Source of the DNA: Paracyclopina nana
Lineage: Eukaryota; Arthropoda; Copepoda; Cyclopoida; Cyclopettidae
Reading direction: 5' to 3'
Assembly: GCA_019096065.1 (NCBI GenBank)
Contig: JAGUCH010000004.1
Span: forward strand, 7,316,001-7,380,000
Length of the DNA: 64,000 bases
Shown: positions 10,701 to 18,959 of the stretch, piece after piece
Layout: each line of letters opens with the position of its first letter
How positions within the stretch are numbered: position 1 is the stretch's first letter
Notes under the pieces: model-generated
What the model was told of the DNA's origin: nothing
Databases searched by the model: none
What the model saw: the letters and a program-made list of their open reading frames with translations, nothing else
Translations under genes and position numbers: made by a program

Positions 10701-13700
10701 CCTTTCCTGAAGTGCAGTAGGACATTTTTGATTTCATTTTGCAGCTTTGGGCCAGTCAAGATTTCATCATTTATAGAAACTCGTGTTTTCCCAAATTTTC
10801 TTTTGCAGTCCGTCACCACTCTCAGCTTCATGGTGGTCGAATCTTCGCGGATCACTGCGAAGCATGGAATATAGTACCCTACTTTGACATCACCTTGAAC
10901 CACCTGGATGTAGTTATTTGCGATCCATTCGCTGAAATTGGCTTGATACTGTTTCCAGACTTCAGGGTTTTTTCGAAGCTCTAATTCGTGTCTTACCTGC
11001 CACAATTTTACCTGCTCGTAATTTTGAGGCAACTGAGGGGGCGCAGGGTACCTTGCCCAAGGGACCTTTGTTCCAACGTGGTCGTTGCTCCGGAATAAAT
11101 GCTTCCCCACGATGTCCTCCGCGAGCTTGTCGTTCTTTCCTACCACTCGTCTTGACTTGCTATGAGCGTTGTTGAATTCGTAGTTCCAAATCTGCTCCAC
11201 GGCTCCTTCCAATTGGCGTAAAGCTTCCTCTTCTTCCTCGGTGCATGCAAGGTTGATCCCTGGATCTTTTCCTTTCACCACCGTCCATCCTAATGGAATC
11301 TTTCGAGCAACTGGAGTCCCCGGGATTCCCACAATGTCAGGTTCTTGGGCCGTATGCAGATGCAGATGATCAAGACCAATCAGGAGCGAGCAAGGTTCAG
11401 CCGGGTAGGTTTCAAAGGGAATTGATTGCAGGTGGCTGTAAGAGCTAGTTAGATAGGCAATATCGGGTGGCAAAACTCCGTTACAGATAGAATTAGTAGT
11501 ATTGGCTACAAAATTACATGCAATGCTCCCATCGACAGATTTAATAAAGAAAGAAGCTCTGTGGTTGTTTAGGACTTCAGATCGCGTCATGTAATTTATA
11601 ACTTGCGTTTGAGGTTGCAATTTAGCTTTAATTTCCCTTGCGACCGTCTCAGTAATGAAGGATGATGCTGCATGATCATCACAAGTAGCGTTGATGAGAC
11701 GACAATTCGCGAAGTCTGGTGAGCTCGAGATATAAACTGGAATGACTCGGTAGACTGTGCGCCTCAAAAAACTTGGTTGATTTACTATTGCAGCAATGAT
11801 TTCTGAATTATCCAAAGAACGGTGCAAAAATGTTGGGTGTTTATTGGAGCACTTGTCGCACTTAACAGGTGGTTGCTTACATGTCCTGGCGAAGTGTTTG
11901 CACTCATAGCAGTTGTAGCAAGTGCCTGTCCGATTCATCACCGATCGTTGTTCTTGACGGGAGAGGTTTCGAAAGACTTTGCAGTTGCTGAGATGATGCT
12001 TAGCCGTGTAGTTTTCGGAGTCACAAAGAGCGCAACCCAAAAACTTATTCTCTTCGTCTAGCAGTGCAAAATTGCAATTCTCCTCCTCCTCGTCCGACAA
12101 AGTAGCCTCTGGCTCTGACCCTTCTTCTTCAACGTTGGCCATGACCTTGACACCTTGTTGACGCACATTCGAATTAACAAACGTGTTTTTCATCAAGGAA
12201 TCTGTCAGCTGCTTCTTGGCCAAATGCTCCTTTGCTTCGTTATGTTCCAAGTAAGTGCACCACTGTTGAAAATCGTCAATACTCGGTTTGACTTTGGACC
12301 CGTGGACGGAGAGCAAGTACAGGTTCCAATGGTCTTTGGTGGCCGGGTTCATCCTCATGCTGAAATAAGACACAAGCATGCTGCCGACTTGCTCATAGCA
12401 CGCGCGATCATTTCCAGCGAGAATTTCCATAGCTGTAAACTTAGCAGAATGGATTGTACTTAGCTTGCGGTGGTCGACTTCGATGGTGTGGATACGAGCC
12501 CACAATGCTCCCATATGAGTCTCGAAGGCTCCATAGCGAGTTTCCAATTCATAGAGGGCCCTCAGGTATCCAGACTTGTCCGGAGTCAACAGCTTGATGG
12601 TCGCAAACGCTGGACCACGTAGGTGTTCAACGAGCTCGAAGAACTTCTCATCCCAGTTGTACTTATTGTTACGGTGAACCTTGTACTCGAAAACTTTGAG
12701 GAATTCCTTGAACGCAACCGGATTCTCCCCATTGACCACTGGCAAATTCGAGGGGGGCTTTTTTGCCCTGGTTTGGCTGGGGTCCACGAAATTAACCTCG
12801 GGTTGACCTTCCATGCGCTCGACGATTGTTGAATTGATGTTCAACGTGCCTGCCATAGATTGCATAAGAGAATCATTAGAAGTGATATCACCTATGGAGA
12901 TTGTGGTCTCAGCCCTAGATTGATTATCGATGAAGGTGCTCGAATGAGGTCCCCATGAAACGCTACGCCTTTTGGGTGTCTCTGGCGGCATCAAGGTTGG
13001 TGAATTGGGCATGTTGAGCAGTAGAGGGTTGTCCACGATTTGTGCCACCGACGATGTTCCTGGAGGTGGCTGAATCGATGCCGATTTCAGCGCCGGGGGG
13101 CGCTTGAACGTGCCTAGCAATGACCTGTAATAGTTTACCCATTGACCAAACGTACGCTTATCATCATTAGTGATAGCGATCACGCCCTGATAATAATCGT
13201 CGCCGAGATGCAAGGCCGCGGTGAGCCACTTCACTGACAGTTGATCCCGTTTAACTTCATCCTCCACGAGGTCGGCCAGTAGTTTACGAATAAATTCGCG
13301 ATCCTCTTGTTGATCTTTGCCCAGATCTCCGAAGCAATGTTGCTCCATGGCATCCCTATGACGGTAGTAAGCGTTATCATACTCATTCAGATGCTCTGGG
13401 GTGATCTCAGTTTGATTTTCCACTACGGGCGTCTTGGCCTCGGCTCGGAGTCGATCCGTTTCGGCTTTTTGCTTCTCATAGGCCAAATTGTCCTTGAATT
13501 CCTCCACCAATTGCTCGATCTCCGTGATCAGGTCCACATTCGCTGCCTCGATCTCTCTGGCCTTTTTGATACGCTCAGCTTGATTACGATATTTGTTTGC
13601 CAATGAAACGAATTTAATCATCTCGCTCTGAAACTCCTGGTGGCAAGCATGGACGTTGGCGGAGACCGCGTTGAGTTGATCTTCGGACAAAGGCCGTTGT

Positions 13701-13996
13701 TGCTTGTAGGTTGTCCAGAAAGCCTGAAACGATTTTTGCAATACAGTCAGAGATTTTTGATACCCTTGATAGAGCTTGTTGATCTCCTCGGTGATCTCCT
13801 TATTCTCTGGTCGAGCCATTGATCCCTCGCCGGGTAAAGGCTGAGCCAACGGTTGCCCTGGTTGCGGAGGTCCATTTCCTGGCTGCGGAGGTCCATTTCC
13901 TGGCTGCGGAGGTCCGTTATTATCGCTGGGTCCATCATCATTTCCTTCCACGCCCTCGGGAGCGGGTTGGATTTCGTCGTCGTTGTTGTCCGCCAT
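7724..13996 (-). CDS. BEL1 Gag-Pol polyprotein
   Basis: One open frame of 2,090 residues starts at an ATG shortly after the primer site. Residues 1-60 hold three copies of a PPQPGNG repeat. A coiled, Glu-rich Gag follows, ending in zinc knuckles at about 695-725 (CYNCYECKHFARTC, CDKCSNKH). The protease region at about 770 has DDHAAS where most retropepsins have D-S/T-G. Reverse transcriptase shows YMDD at about 1172, RNase H shows FCDAS at about 1355, and integrase has an HHCC finger near 1700. The D-D-E residues lie in IDFCGP (about 1770), RSDQGSNF (about 1832) and GLGEVF (about 1885). No frameshift separates gag from pol, as is usual for the clade. The stop is UGA followed by C. Confidence 0.93.
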   Translation of the reverse strand: MADNNDDEIQPAPEGVEGNDDGPSDNNGPPQPGNGPPQPGNGPPQPGQPLAQPLPGEGSMARPENKEITEEINKLYQGYQKSLTVLQKSFQAFWTTYKQQRPLSEDQLNAVSANVHACHQEFQSEMIKFVSLANKYRNQAERIKKAREIEAANVDLITEIEQLVEEFKDNLAYEKQKAETDRLRAEAKTPVVENQTEITPEHLNEYDNAYYRHRDAMEQHCFGDLGKDQQEDREFIRKLLADLVEDEVKRDQLSVKWLTAALHLGDDYYQGVIAITNDDKRTFGQWVNYYRSLLGTFKRPPALKSASIQPPPGTSSVAQIVDNPLLLNMPNSPTLMPPETPKRRSVSWGPHSSTFIDNQSRAETTISIGDITSNDSLMQSMAGTLNINSTIVERMEGQPEVNFVDPSQTRAKKPPSNLPVVNGENPVAFKEFLKVFEYKVHRNNKYNWDEKFFELVEHLRGPAFATIKLLTPDKSGYLRALYELETRYGAFETHMGALWARIHTIEVDHRKLSTIHSAKFTAMEILAGNDRACYEQVGSMLVSYFSMRMNPATKDHWNLYLLSVHGSKVKPSIDDFQQWCTYLEHNEAKEHLAKKQLTDSLMKNTFVNSNVRQQGVKVMANVEEEGSEPEATLSDEEEENCNFALLDEENKFLGCALCDSENYTAKHHLSNCKVFRNLSRQEQRSVMNRTGTCYNCYECKHFARTCKQPPVKCDKCSNKHPTFLHRSLDNSEIIAAIVNQPSFLRRTVYRVIPVYISSSPDFANCRLINATCDDHAASSFITETVAREIKAKLQPQTQVINYMTRSEVLNNHRASFFIKSVDGSIACNFVANTTNSICNGVLPPDIAYLTSSYSHLQSIPFETYPAEPCSLLIGLDHLHLHTAQEPDIVGIPGTPVARKIPLGWTVVKGKDPGINLACTEEEEEALRQLEGAVEQIWNYEFNNAHSKSRRVVGKNDKLAEDIVGKHLFRSNDHVGTKVPWARYPAPPQLPQNYEQVKLWQVRHELELRKNPEVWKQYQANFSEWIANNYIQVVQGDVKVGYYIPCFAVIREDSTTMKLRVVTDCKRKFGKTRVSINDEILTGPKLQNEIKNVLLHFRKGKFAFTSDIARMYLQFLLHPDDYQFHRIIYEGNAYEFTRWPFGNVAAPFATLFCLNTHFKELGHHHLIDTVKQSLYMDDLLPSNFDEDQLAALFFELRDACSKAGLELRKVVTNSSKLIKLLDPSLLGLESTIEQGIQVGTSKALGCKWVPSTDMLGYKDLVIEPEHRLLTKRNVFRVNGLCFDPIGYLEPVTCKGRLLLQDVCFLDPKPGWDDAIETPSLTENWSSYLSDLSKISRIEFPRAIMQSDRVEPELHVFCDASSRMYSTVVYLRQKDGESTTIRFVQCKRRLCKKGARTIPQKELLAAELGTQVANDIAEQLSIPRVKFWSDSITVLRWIFKPLIIVEPFVSRRILEILEQSSQKDWAYINTSQNPADLATKGISLESLEESSLWKKGPDLLQMEFPTSERPEIALEEQNEALVVDGINAVFVATCDEIIAAQCSSEQEFVAAITRARAEEWRCRRLEAQTWNFEIASDQQEAAKSMINYDQRVHNWGDKSAENLFKYASVLSRLTRRYGVTPLRLVVRAAQAIAFETDLKYYVQFGKWKRNSELEKSNAYVTADGVIRARGRIDDVKWISWTTKRPLLLVKSELSSKIIDYFHRSNGHTLSVDQLLVRVRKLFYMPKLRQVVKAVLRKCIKCAPQSRPHQPMMGDVPKFDEPLRPFSRVSIDFCGPFVVKSGRGQSRLMKYVLVIACHHTKAIHLEDASNLSTDSFLNAFTRFMSRRGTPNNVRSDQGSNFIGATKLIFDAQLAKIDWEKVRNIQHEGKLIRWDFSPARAPEYNGLGEVFVRTFKRQFLKITSGSVWSEDAFRTAVVAAENLINSRPIKYVPAELDSSAMVLTPNHLLIGRANHVMSTDFAESGTLAKQFSEVKGYLQQLWDNWNKELFNALASRPYWSSMTKNLAIGQPVLIRNRGQFAHRNDWKMGVIEELHLDKKGINRTATVRTVDCSPAFSGGLGKKSRAKFLQRVQEIEGQQKIEAVSNLIPLHHLE

Positions 13997-14047
13997 TTGT
14001 TATTTCGCTCGTGAGAAAGAAAAACAAATCGTGGATTAATGCGGTAA

Positions 14048-14061
14048 CACGTTGGGCGCCA
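14048..14061 (-). promoter_or_regulatory. BEL1 primer binding site (tRNA-Lys type)
   Basis: On the minus strand TGGCGCCCAACGTG starts 3 bases after the 5' LTR. It is complementary to the 3' end of animal tRNA-Lys(CUU), as I recall that tRNA. BEL2 uses the same site over 13 bases. Confidence 0.8.
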
Positions 14062-14064
14062 ATT

Positions 14065-14268
14065 TGACTCGAAATAAGCCAAGATGACGACAACAATGAA
14101 CCGAGGTTTGATCACAAGGATCGATTGCTATCTAGAACATGAATAAAGCGAGTGTTTCGTATGAAATCTTATATTGAACTGAACTTATTCTCTCAGCCGT
14201 ACATTGAGCACATGAATTTAGTAATGAGAACGACGGGGCGCAGATTAAGGTCTACAAATTCCACATCA
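14065..14268 (-). repeat. BEL1 5' LTR
   Basis: This copy is the partner of the LTR at 4086-4289, with equal length and near-complete identity. A TATAAG-like promoter element lies in the middle on the minus strand. The flank at 14269-14273 is the CCGTC target duplication. Confidence 0.93.
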
Positions 14269-14273
14269 CCGTC

Positions 14274-15115
14274 TCTTCTACTTAGTGCAAGCTGCTGGGA
14301 AGAAACTGCCGCTATAAAATGAGCGCGATGCTCAAGATCATCTCTGATATGAAGCATGTATGTGCCAATTGACCTGAATTCAGACCAAATTTTACGAAAA
14401 TGGTACCAAAATGATCACCATTAATCAAGGATTTTAGATATCGGAATGAAAATAACTGAAATCAATGAATTCTCAAAAAAAATATCCAGCTTTTTGTTTA
14501 TGTTTGATGACGTCACATCTGCAAATGCTTTTACCGCCATCTGTTGCAGGCCTTTTAACTAAAATGTTGAGTTTGACGGCGATCGTAATTTGGTCAAAAT
14601 GAGTCAATTTGGCCAATATGAGTCAATTTGGTCAAACAAATTTGGTCAAAATCAGTAAATTTGGTCATAATGAGTCCATTTGTATGAAAATTATCATATT
14701 AAAATATCATGACCTATTTCTCAAGATGACTTCTGAACTACACTGACTTTTTGTCCCACTGTGAATTATCTGCCAACCATAAATGCAAGTCTCACCATGA
14801 ATTTTTGGCTCACTGCATGAAATCTCCTTTACTTTGTCCCACCTCTACTTGTGTCCCAACCTCAAGTTTTGGCCCACCATGATTTCAACTTGATTGTTTT
14901 GTCCCACCTTGCTTTGTGTACCAATCGTAATTTTTCACCCACCTTGATTTCAACTAAATTTTTTTGTCCCACCTTGCTTTGTGTCCCATCATGATTTTTC
15001 ATCCTACCTTTTTTAAATGTCTCACCTTCAATTTTTGTCCCACCTTGCTTAGTGTCCCATCATGATTTTTCGGCGAGGACTGCATTCCCAGCCTTCAAAT
15101 GCTCCCAAAACCATC
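14274..15115. other. Non-coding flank with degenerate short repeats
   Basis: I see no gene here. Around 14585-14670 AATTTGGTCAAAATGAGTC recurs in degenerate form. From about 14750 to 15080 a loose repeat built on TTTTTGTCCCACCTTG and TGTGTCCCATCATGATT runs up to the first nonamer array. The same family follows the second array. Confidence 0.6.
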
Positions 15116-15129
15116 CAATACAATAGCTA

Positions 15130-16288
15130 GAACAAGCTGAACAATTTGAACATGCTGAGCAATCTGAGCAATCTGAGCAACCTGAACAACCTGAACATCC
15201 TGAACAAGCTGAACAACCTGAACAAGCTGAACAAGCTGAACAAGCTGAACATCCTGAACAAGCTGAACATCCTGAACAAGCTGAACAACCTGAACAACCT
15301 GAACAAGCTGAACAAGCTGAACAACCTGAACAAGCTGAGCAATCTGAGCAACCTGAACATCCTGAACAATCTGAACAACCTGAACGACCTGACCAACCTC
15401 AGCACCCTGTGAATTCTGAGCAACCTGAACAATCTGAACAACCTGATCAATCTGAACAACCTGAACAAGCTGAACAATCTGAACATCCTGAACAATCTGA
15501 ACAACCTGAACAACCTGAACAACCTGAACAATCGTAGCAAGATGAACAACCTGAGCAATCTGGACAACCTGAACAACCTGAACAAGCTGAACATCCTGAA
15601 CAACCTGAACAATCTGAACAACCTGAACAAGCTGAATAATCTGAGCAATCTGAGCAACCTGAACAACCTGAACATCCTGAACAACCTGAACAAGCTGAAC
15701 ATCCTGAACAATCTGAACAAGCTGAGCAATCTCAGCAACCTGAACATCCTGAACATCCTGAACAACCTGAACAACCTGAACAATCTGAACAACCTGAACA
15801 ACCTGAACAAACTGAACAATCTGAACAACCTGAACAAGCTGAATAATCTGAGCAACCTGAACAACCTGAACAACCTGAACAACCTGAACAAGCTGAACAA
15901 CCTGAACAAGCTGAACAACCTGAACAACCTGAACAATCTGAACAACCTGAACAAGCTGAATAATCTGAGCAATCTGAGCAACCTGAACAACCTGAACATC
16001 CTGAACAACCTGAACAACCTGAACAACCTGAACAATCTGAACAACCTGAACAAGCTGAATAATCTGAACAACCTGAACAAGCTGAATAATCTGAGCAACC
16101 TGAACAATCTGAACAAGCTGAGCAATCTGAGCAACCTGAACATCCTGAACAACCTGAACAACCTGAACAACCTGAACAACCTGAACAACCTGAACAACCT
16201 GAACAATCTGAACAAGCTGAACAAGCTGAGCAATCTGAGCAATGATCTGAACAACTTGAACATTCTGAATAACTTGAACAATCTGAAC
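15130..16288 (-). repeat. Nonamer satellite array A (CCTGAACAA orientation)
   Basis: About 128 tandem units of 9 bp fill this stretch, with consensus CCTGAACAA and frequent variants GCTGAACAA, TCTGAACAA, TCTGAGCAA and CCTGAACAT. On the minus strand this is the TTGTTCAGG family of array B. Because 9 is a multiple of 3 and the unit lacks stops, several frames look open at once (for example a (x)VQ protein on the minus strand). I treat those as by-products, not genes. Confidence 0.95.
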
Positions 16289-16289
16289 T

Positions 16290-16449
16290 CCTATAACAAA
16301 ATGTGAGGCAAAGTAAAACTTTTGACTCATCTTGAGCTAGCAAGAGTGAAAACTTGCGCATCCCTTTATACTACTACTAAACTGCAAAGAAAACTCAAAA
16401 TTGTGGACAAAGTCAAATTTGATACGAATTGTAAGTTGTGGCCGATAAT
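16290..16449 (+). repeat. Left arm of inverted repeat flanking array A
   Basis: About 160 bp right of array A, beginning at the CTATAACAAAATGTGAGGC stretch, is the imperfect reverse complement of 18485-18645. Shared landmarks are CTTGCGCATC, TACTACTACTAAACTGCAAAG and GATACGAATT. Confidence 0.85.
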
Positions 16450-17668
16450 TTGAGGCAACTTGACTCAAAATGTGAGGCAAAGTCAAACTTTTCACTCATT
16501 TTGAGTTCGCAAAAGCGAAATTTGCACATTGCGTAGTACAAATACTAAATTGGTAAGAAAACTCTTTTTTGAAGGAAAAAACTTTTAAATACTTGTCCTC
16601 ATGTGCTCAGGGGGTCAATGACTTGTTAAATTCTCACGCACCCTCATTGATTTCAAAAGACCCAGTTGCTAACTCAATTCTTCAATTTTTCTAGCTTCAA
16701 ATTTACATCTGCAACCGACATTTTGACTCGCAATTGACAACGTGAAGAATTTTGCGTTTTCTTAGCAGCTATGTAGAAGAATAATGCGATGCTCAAGTTT
16801 TCCAGTTTTCGAATTCAAAATGTGTCAGAAGTTACACTTTGCCTCACATTATGAGTCAAGTTGCCTCATATTAACAGCTGCCATTGACATTTTGACTCAC
16901 AATTGACTAAGTCAAGAATTTCATGTTTTCTTAGCAGTTATGTAGTAGTATAATGCGATGCTCAAGTTTTCCAGTTTGCGAATTCAAAATGTGTCAAAAG
17001 TATGACTTTGACTTTCTTAAATTACAAAATTCGGTGTGTTCGCCCAGGTTTGCCCGTGTTGGCTGTGTTTTGGTGTGTTCACCAGTGTTTGCCCGTGTAC
17101 GGTGTGTTTGCCCGTGTTCAGTGAGTTCGCCCGTGATTGGTTTGAATTGACAGATACATATTCAAATTTGACTTCAAAATCAAACTTTGCTGAAAAAAGT
17201 GAAGATGCACTCAAAGCTGCAAAAAGAAGCAAGCTGAGACGCTTTGTTGCTGAGATAATGCGCGCCGCCGGTACCGCCAAACAGCTATTAGCAATTACTA
17301 AATAGGGCCGTTACCTCAGAAATAGAGCTAGTAAAAGTGGAAATATCAATTTTACTTTACTATGATATAAAAGTTTGTTTTGCTGAATCTCTAGATTCCA
17401 AAAATGTAAGCAGTTTTAAAATTGGACCATTACAAGCGGAGATACTACAGAACTTTCTAAATGATAACGCGCTGAGAGACTGAGTATTAATAAAAGTTAT
17501 AGAGAATGTCAAGACAAACTCATGGGTGCAAAAGTAGTGCGCTGAGACGCTCCGTTTGTTAGACATCGCTCCTCGAAGTTTACTACTATAGACTTTGTTT
17601 ACTTTTTCAATTTGGGCTCGAATTTTTGGTTTTTGGGGGCTTAAAGCAACTGGAAAAGGGGGGATTCT
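16450..17668. other. Spacer of the large inverted structure, no supported gene
   Basis: Diverged pieces of the GAGGCAAAGTCAAACTTT repeat occur at 16455-16560 and, reversed, at 16790-16990. Around 17030-17130 a degenerate GTGTTTGCCCGTGTT repeat is seen. A plus-strand ORF of 89 codons at 17036-17305 begins inside that repeat and shows no recognisable domain, so I do not call it. Confidence 0.5.
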
Positions 17669-18500
17669 AACTTTGAGGCAAAGTAAGACTTCGACTCATT
17701 TTTGACTATGCCAAGGACTATGCGAGAGCCAGAACTTGCGCATCGCGTAATGCTGCTACTATACTACAAAGAAAACTTGAAATCCAGGACAAGGCCAAAT
17801 TTGAGTCAAAATGTCACTAGTGGCTGATAATTTGAGGCATTTGACTCTTAATGTGAGGCAAAGTCAGACTTTGACTCATTTTTGACTATGCGAGAGCCAG
17901 AACTTGCGCATCGCGTAATGCTGCTACTATACTACAAAGAAAACACGAAATTCAGGACAAGGTCAAATTTGTGTCAAAATGTCAGTAGTGGCTGATAATT
18001 TGAGGCATTTGGACTCCTAATGTGAGGCAAAGTCAGACTTTGACTCATTTATGACTATGCGAGAGCCAGAACTTGCGCATCGCGTAATGCTGCTACTATA
18101 CTACAAAGAAAACACGAAATTCAGGACAAGGTCAAATTTGTGTCAAAATGTCAGTAGTGGCTAATACTTTGAGGCATTTGGGCTCTTAATGTGAGGCAAA
18201 GTCAAGCTTTGACTCATTGTTGACTATTCGAGAGCCAGAATTTGCGCATCGCGTAATGCTGCTGATAAACTACTTAGAAAATACGAAATTCTGGACAAGG
18301 TCAAATTTGAGTCAAAATGTCAGTAGTGGCTGATAATTTGAGGCATTTGGACTCTTAATGTGAGGCAAAGTCAAGCTTTGACTCATTTTTGACTATGCGA
18401 GAGCCAAAACTTGCGCATCGCGTAATGCTGCTGATAAACTACTAAGAAAACTCGAAATTCTGGACAAGGTCAAATTTGACTTAAAATGTCACAACTTAGA
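17669..18500 (+). repeat. 169-bp tandem repeat, about five copies
   Basis: The landmark GTGAGGCA recurs at 17853, 18022, 18191 and 18360, exactly 169 bp apart. A first copy near 17673 is 11 bp longer because of a local duplication. Each unit contains GACTATGCGAGAGCCAGAAC and GCGCATCGCGTAATGCTGCT. The length is close to one nucleosome repeat, as in many animal satellites. No coding signal is present. Confidence 0.9.
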
Positions 18501-18645
18501 AATTCGTATCAAATTTGACTTAACCACAATTTTGAATTTTCTTTGCAGTTTAGTAGTAGTATAAAGCGATGCGCAAGTTTTCACTCTTGCTAGCTTAAGA
18601 TGAGTCAAAAAATTTACTTTGCCTCACATTTTATTATAGGTGTCC
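18485..18645 (-). repeat. Right arm of inverted repeat flanking array B
   Basis: This is the reverse-complement partner of 16290-16449. It lies left of array B just as its partner lies right of array A, so the satellite and its flank are inverted together. Confidence 0.85.
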
Positions 18646-18959
18646 AGATTGTTCATGTTAATAAGAATGTACAAGTTGTGCAGATCAAACATCCGCAGAG
18701 TTATGAATCCATAAAGTAAAATAAAATTCCAAAAGGAGAAATTCAGATTTGCAAAACTTATGGTGCAATTCGGATCCGCAAAACTACGAATAGCAAAACT
18801 ACAATCAGCAATTGTGGGAATCTGTTTGAATGCTATTTGTTGTTCAATTACCAAAAAAATGATATCAAAAAATATACCTAAAAGTTGCTGTAGGATGTCT
18901 TTTGGCACTTATTGACTGACTGATGAAATAAAATTGATTTTGCAAATGCCCAATATTTA

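Larger units (their letters stand above)
4086..14268 (-). mobile_element. BEL1: complete BEL/Pao LTR retrotransposon
   Basis: The element is bounded by two 204-bp LTRs that differ at about one visible position. They lie inside a perfect 5-bp target duplication, CCGTC, at 4081-4085 and 14269-14273. On the minus strand the order is LTR, tRNA-Lys-type primer site, one long gag-pol frame, a second long ORF in the same frame, a polypurine tract and LTR. All domains for replication are present and the main frame is open, so the insertion is young and possibly competent. BEL/Pao assignment rests on the gag/PR/RT/RNaseH/IN layout and the characteristic RT and integrase motifs. Confidence 0.93.

Noticed and set aside
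15095..16361. ORFs of 209-411 codons over array A (VQ, FRL and CSGCSD repeats)
   Set aside because: Same cause: three overlapping frames of a stop-free nonamer; no independent coding evidence.
17036..17305. 89-codon ORF between the satellites
   Set aside because: It starts inside a degenerate GTGTTTGCCCGT repeat, and its second half, though protein-like (KLRRFVAEIMRAAG), matches no family I know and lacks splice or promoter support.
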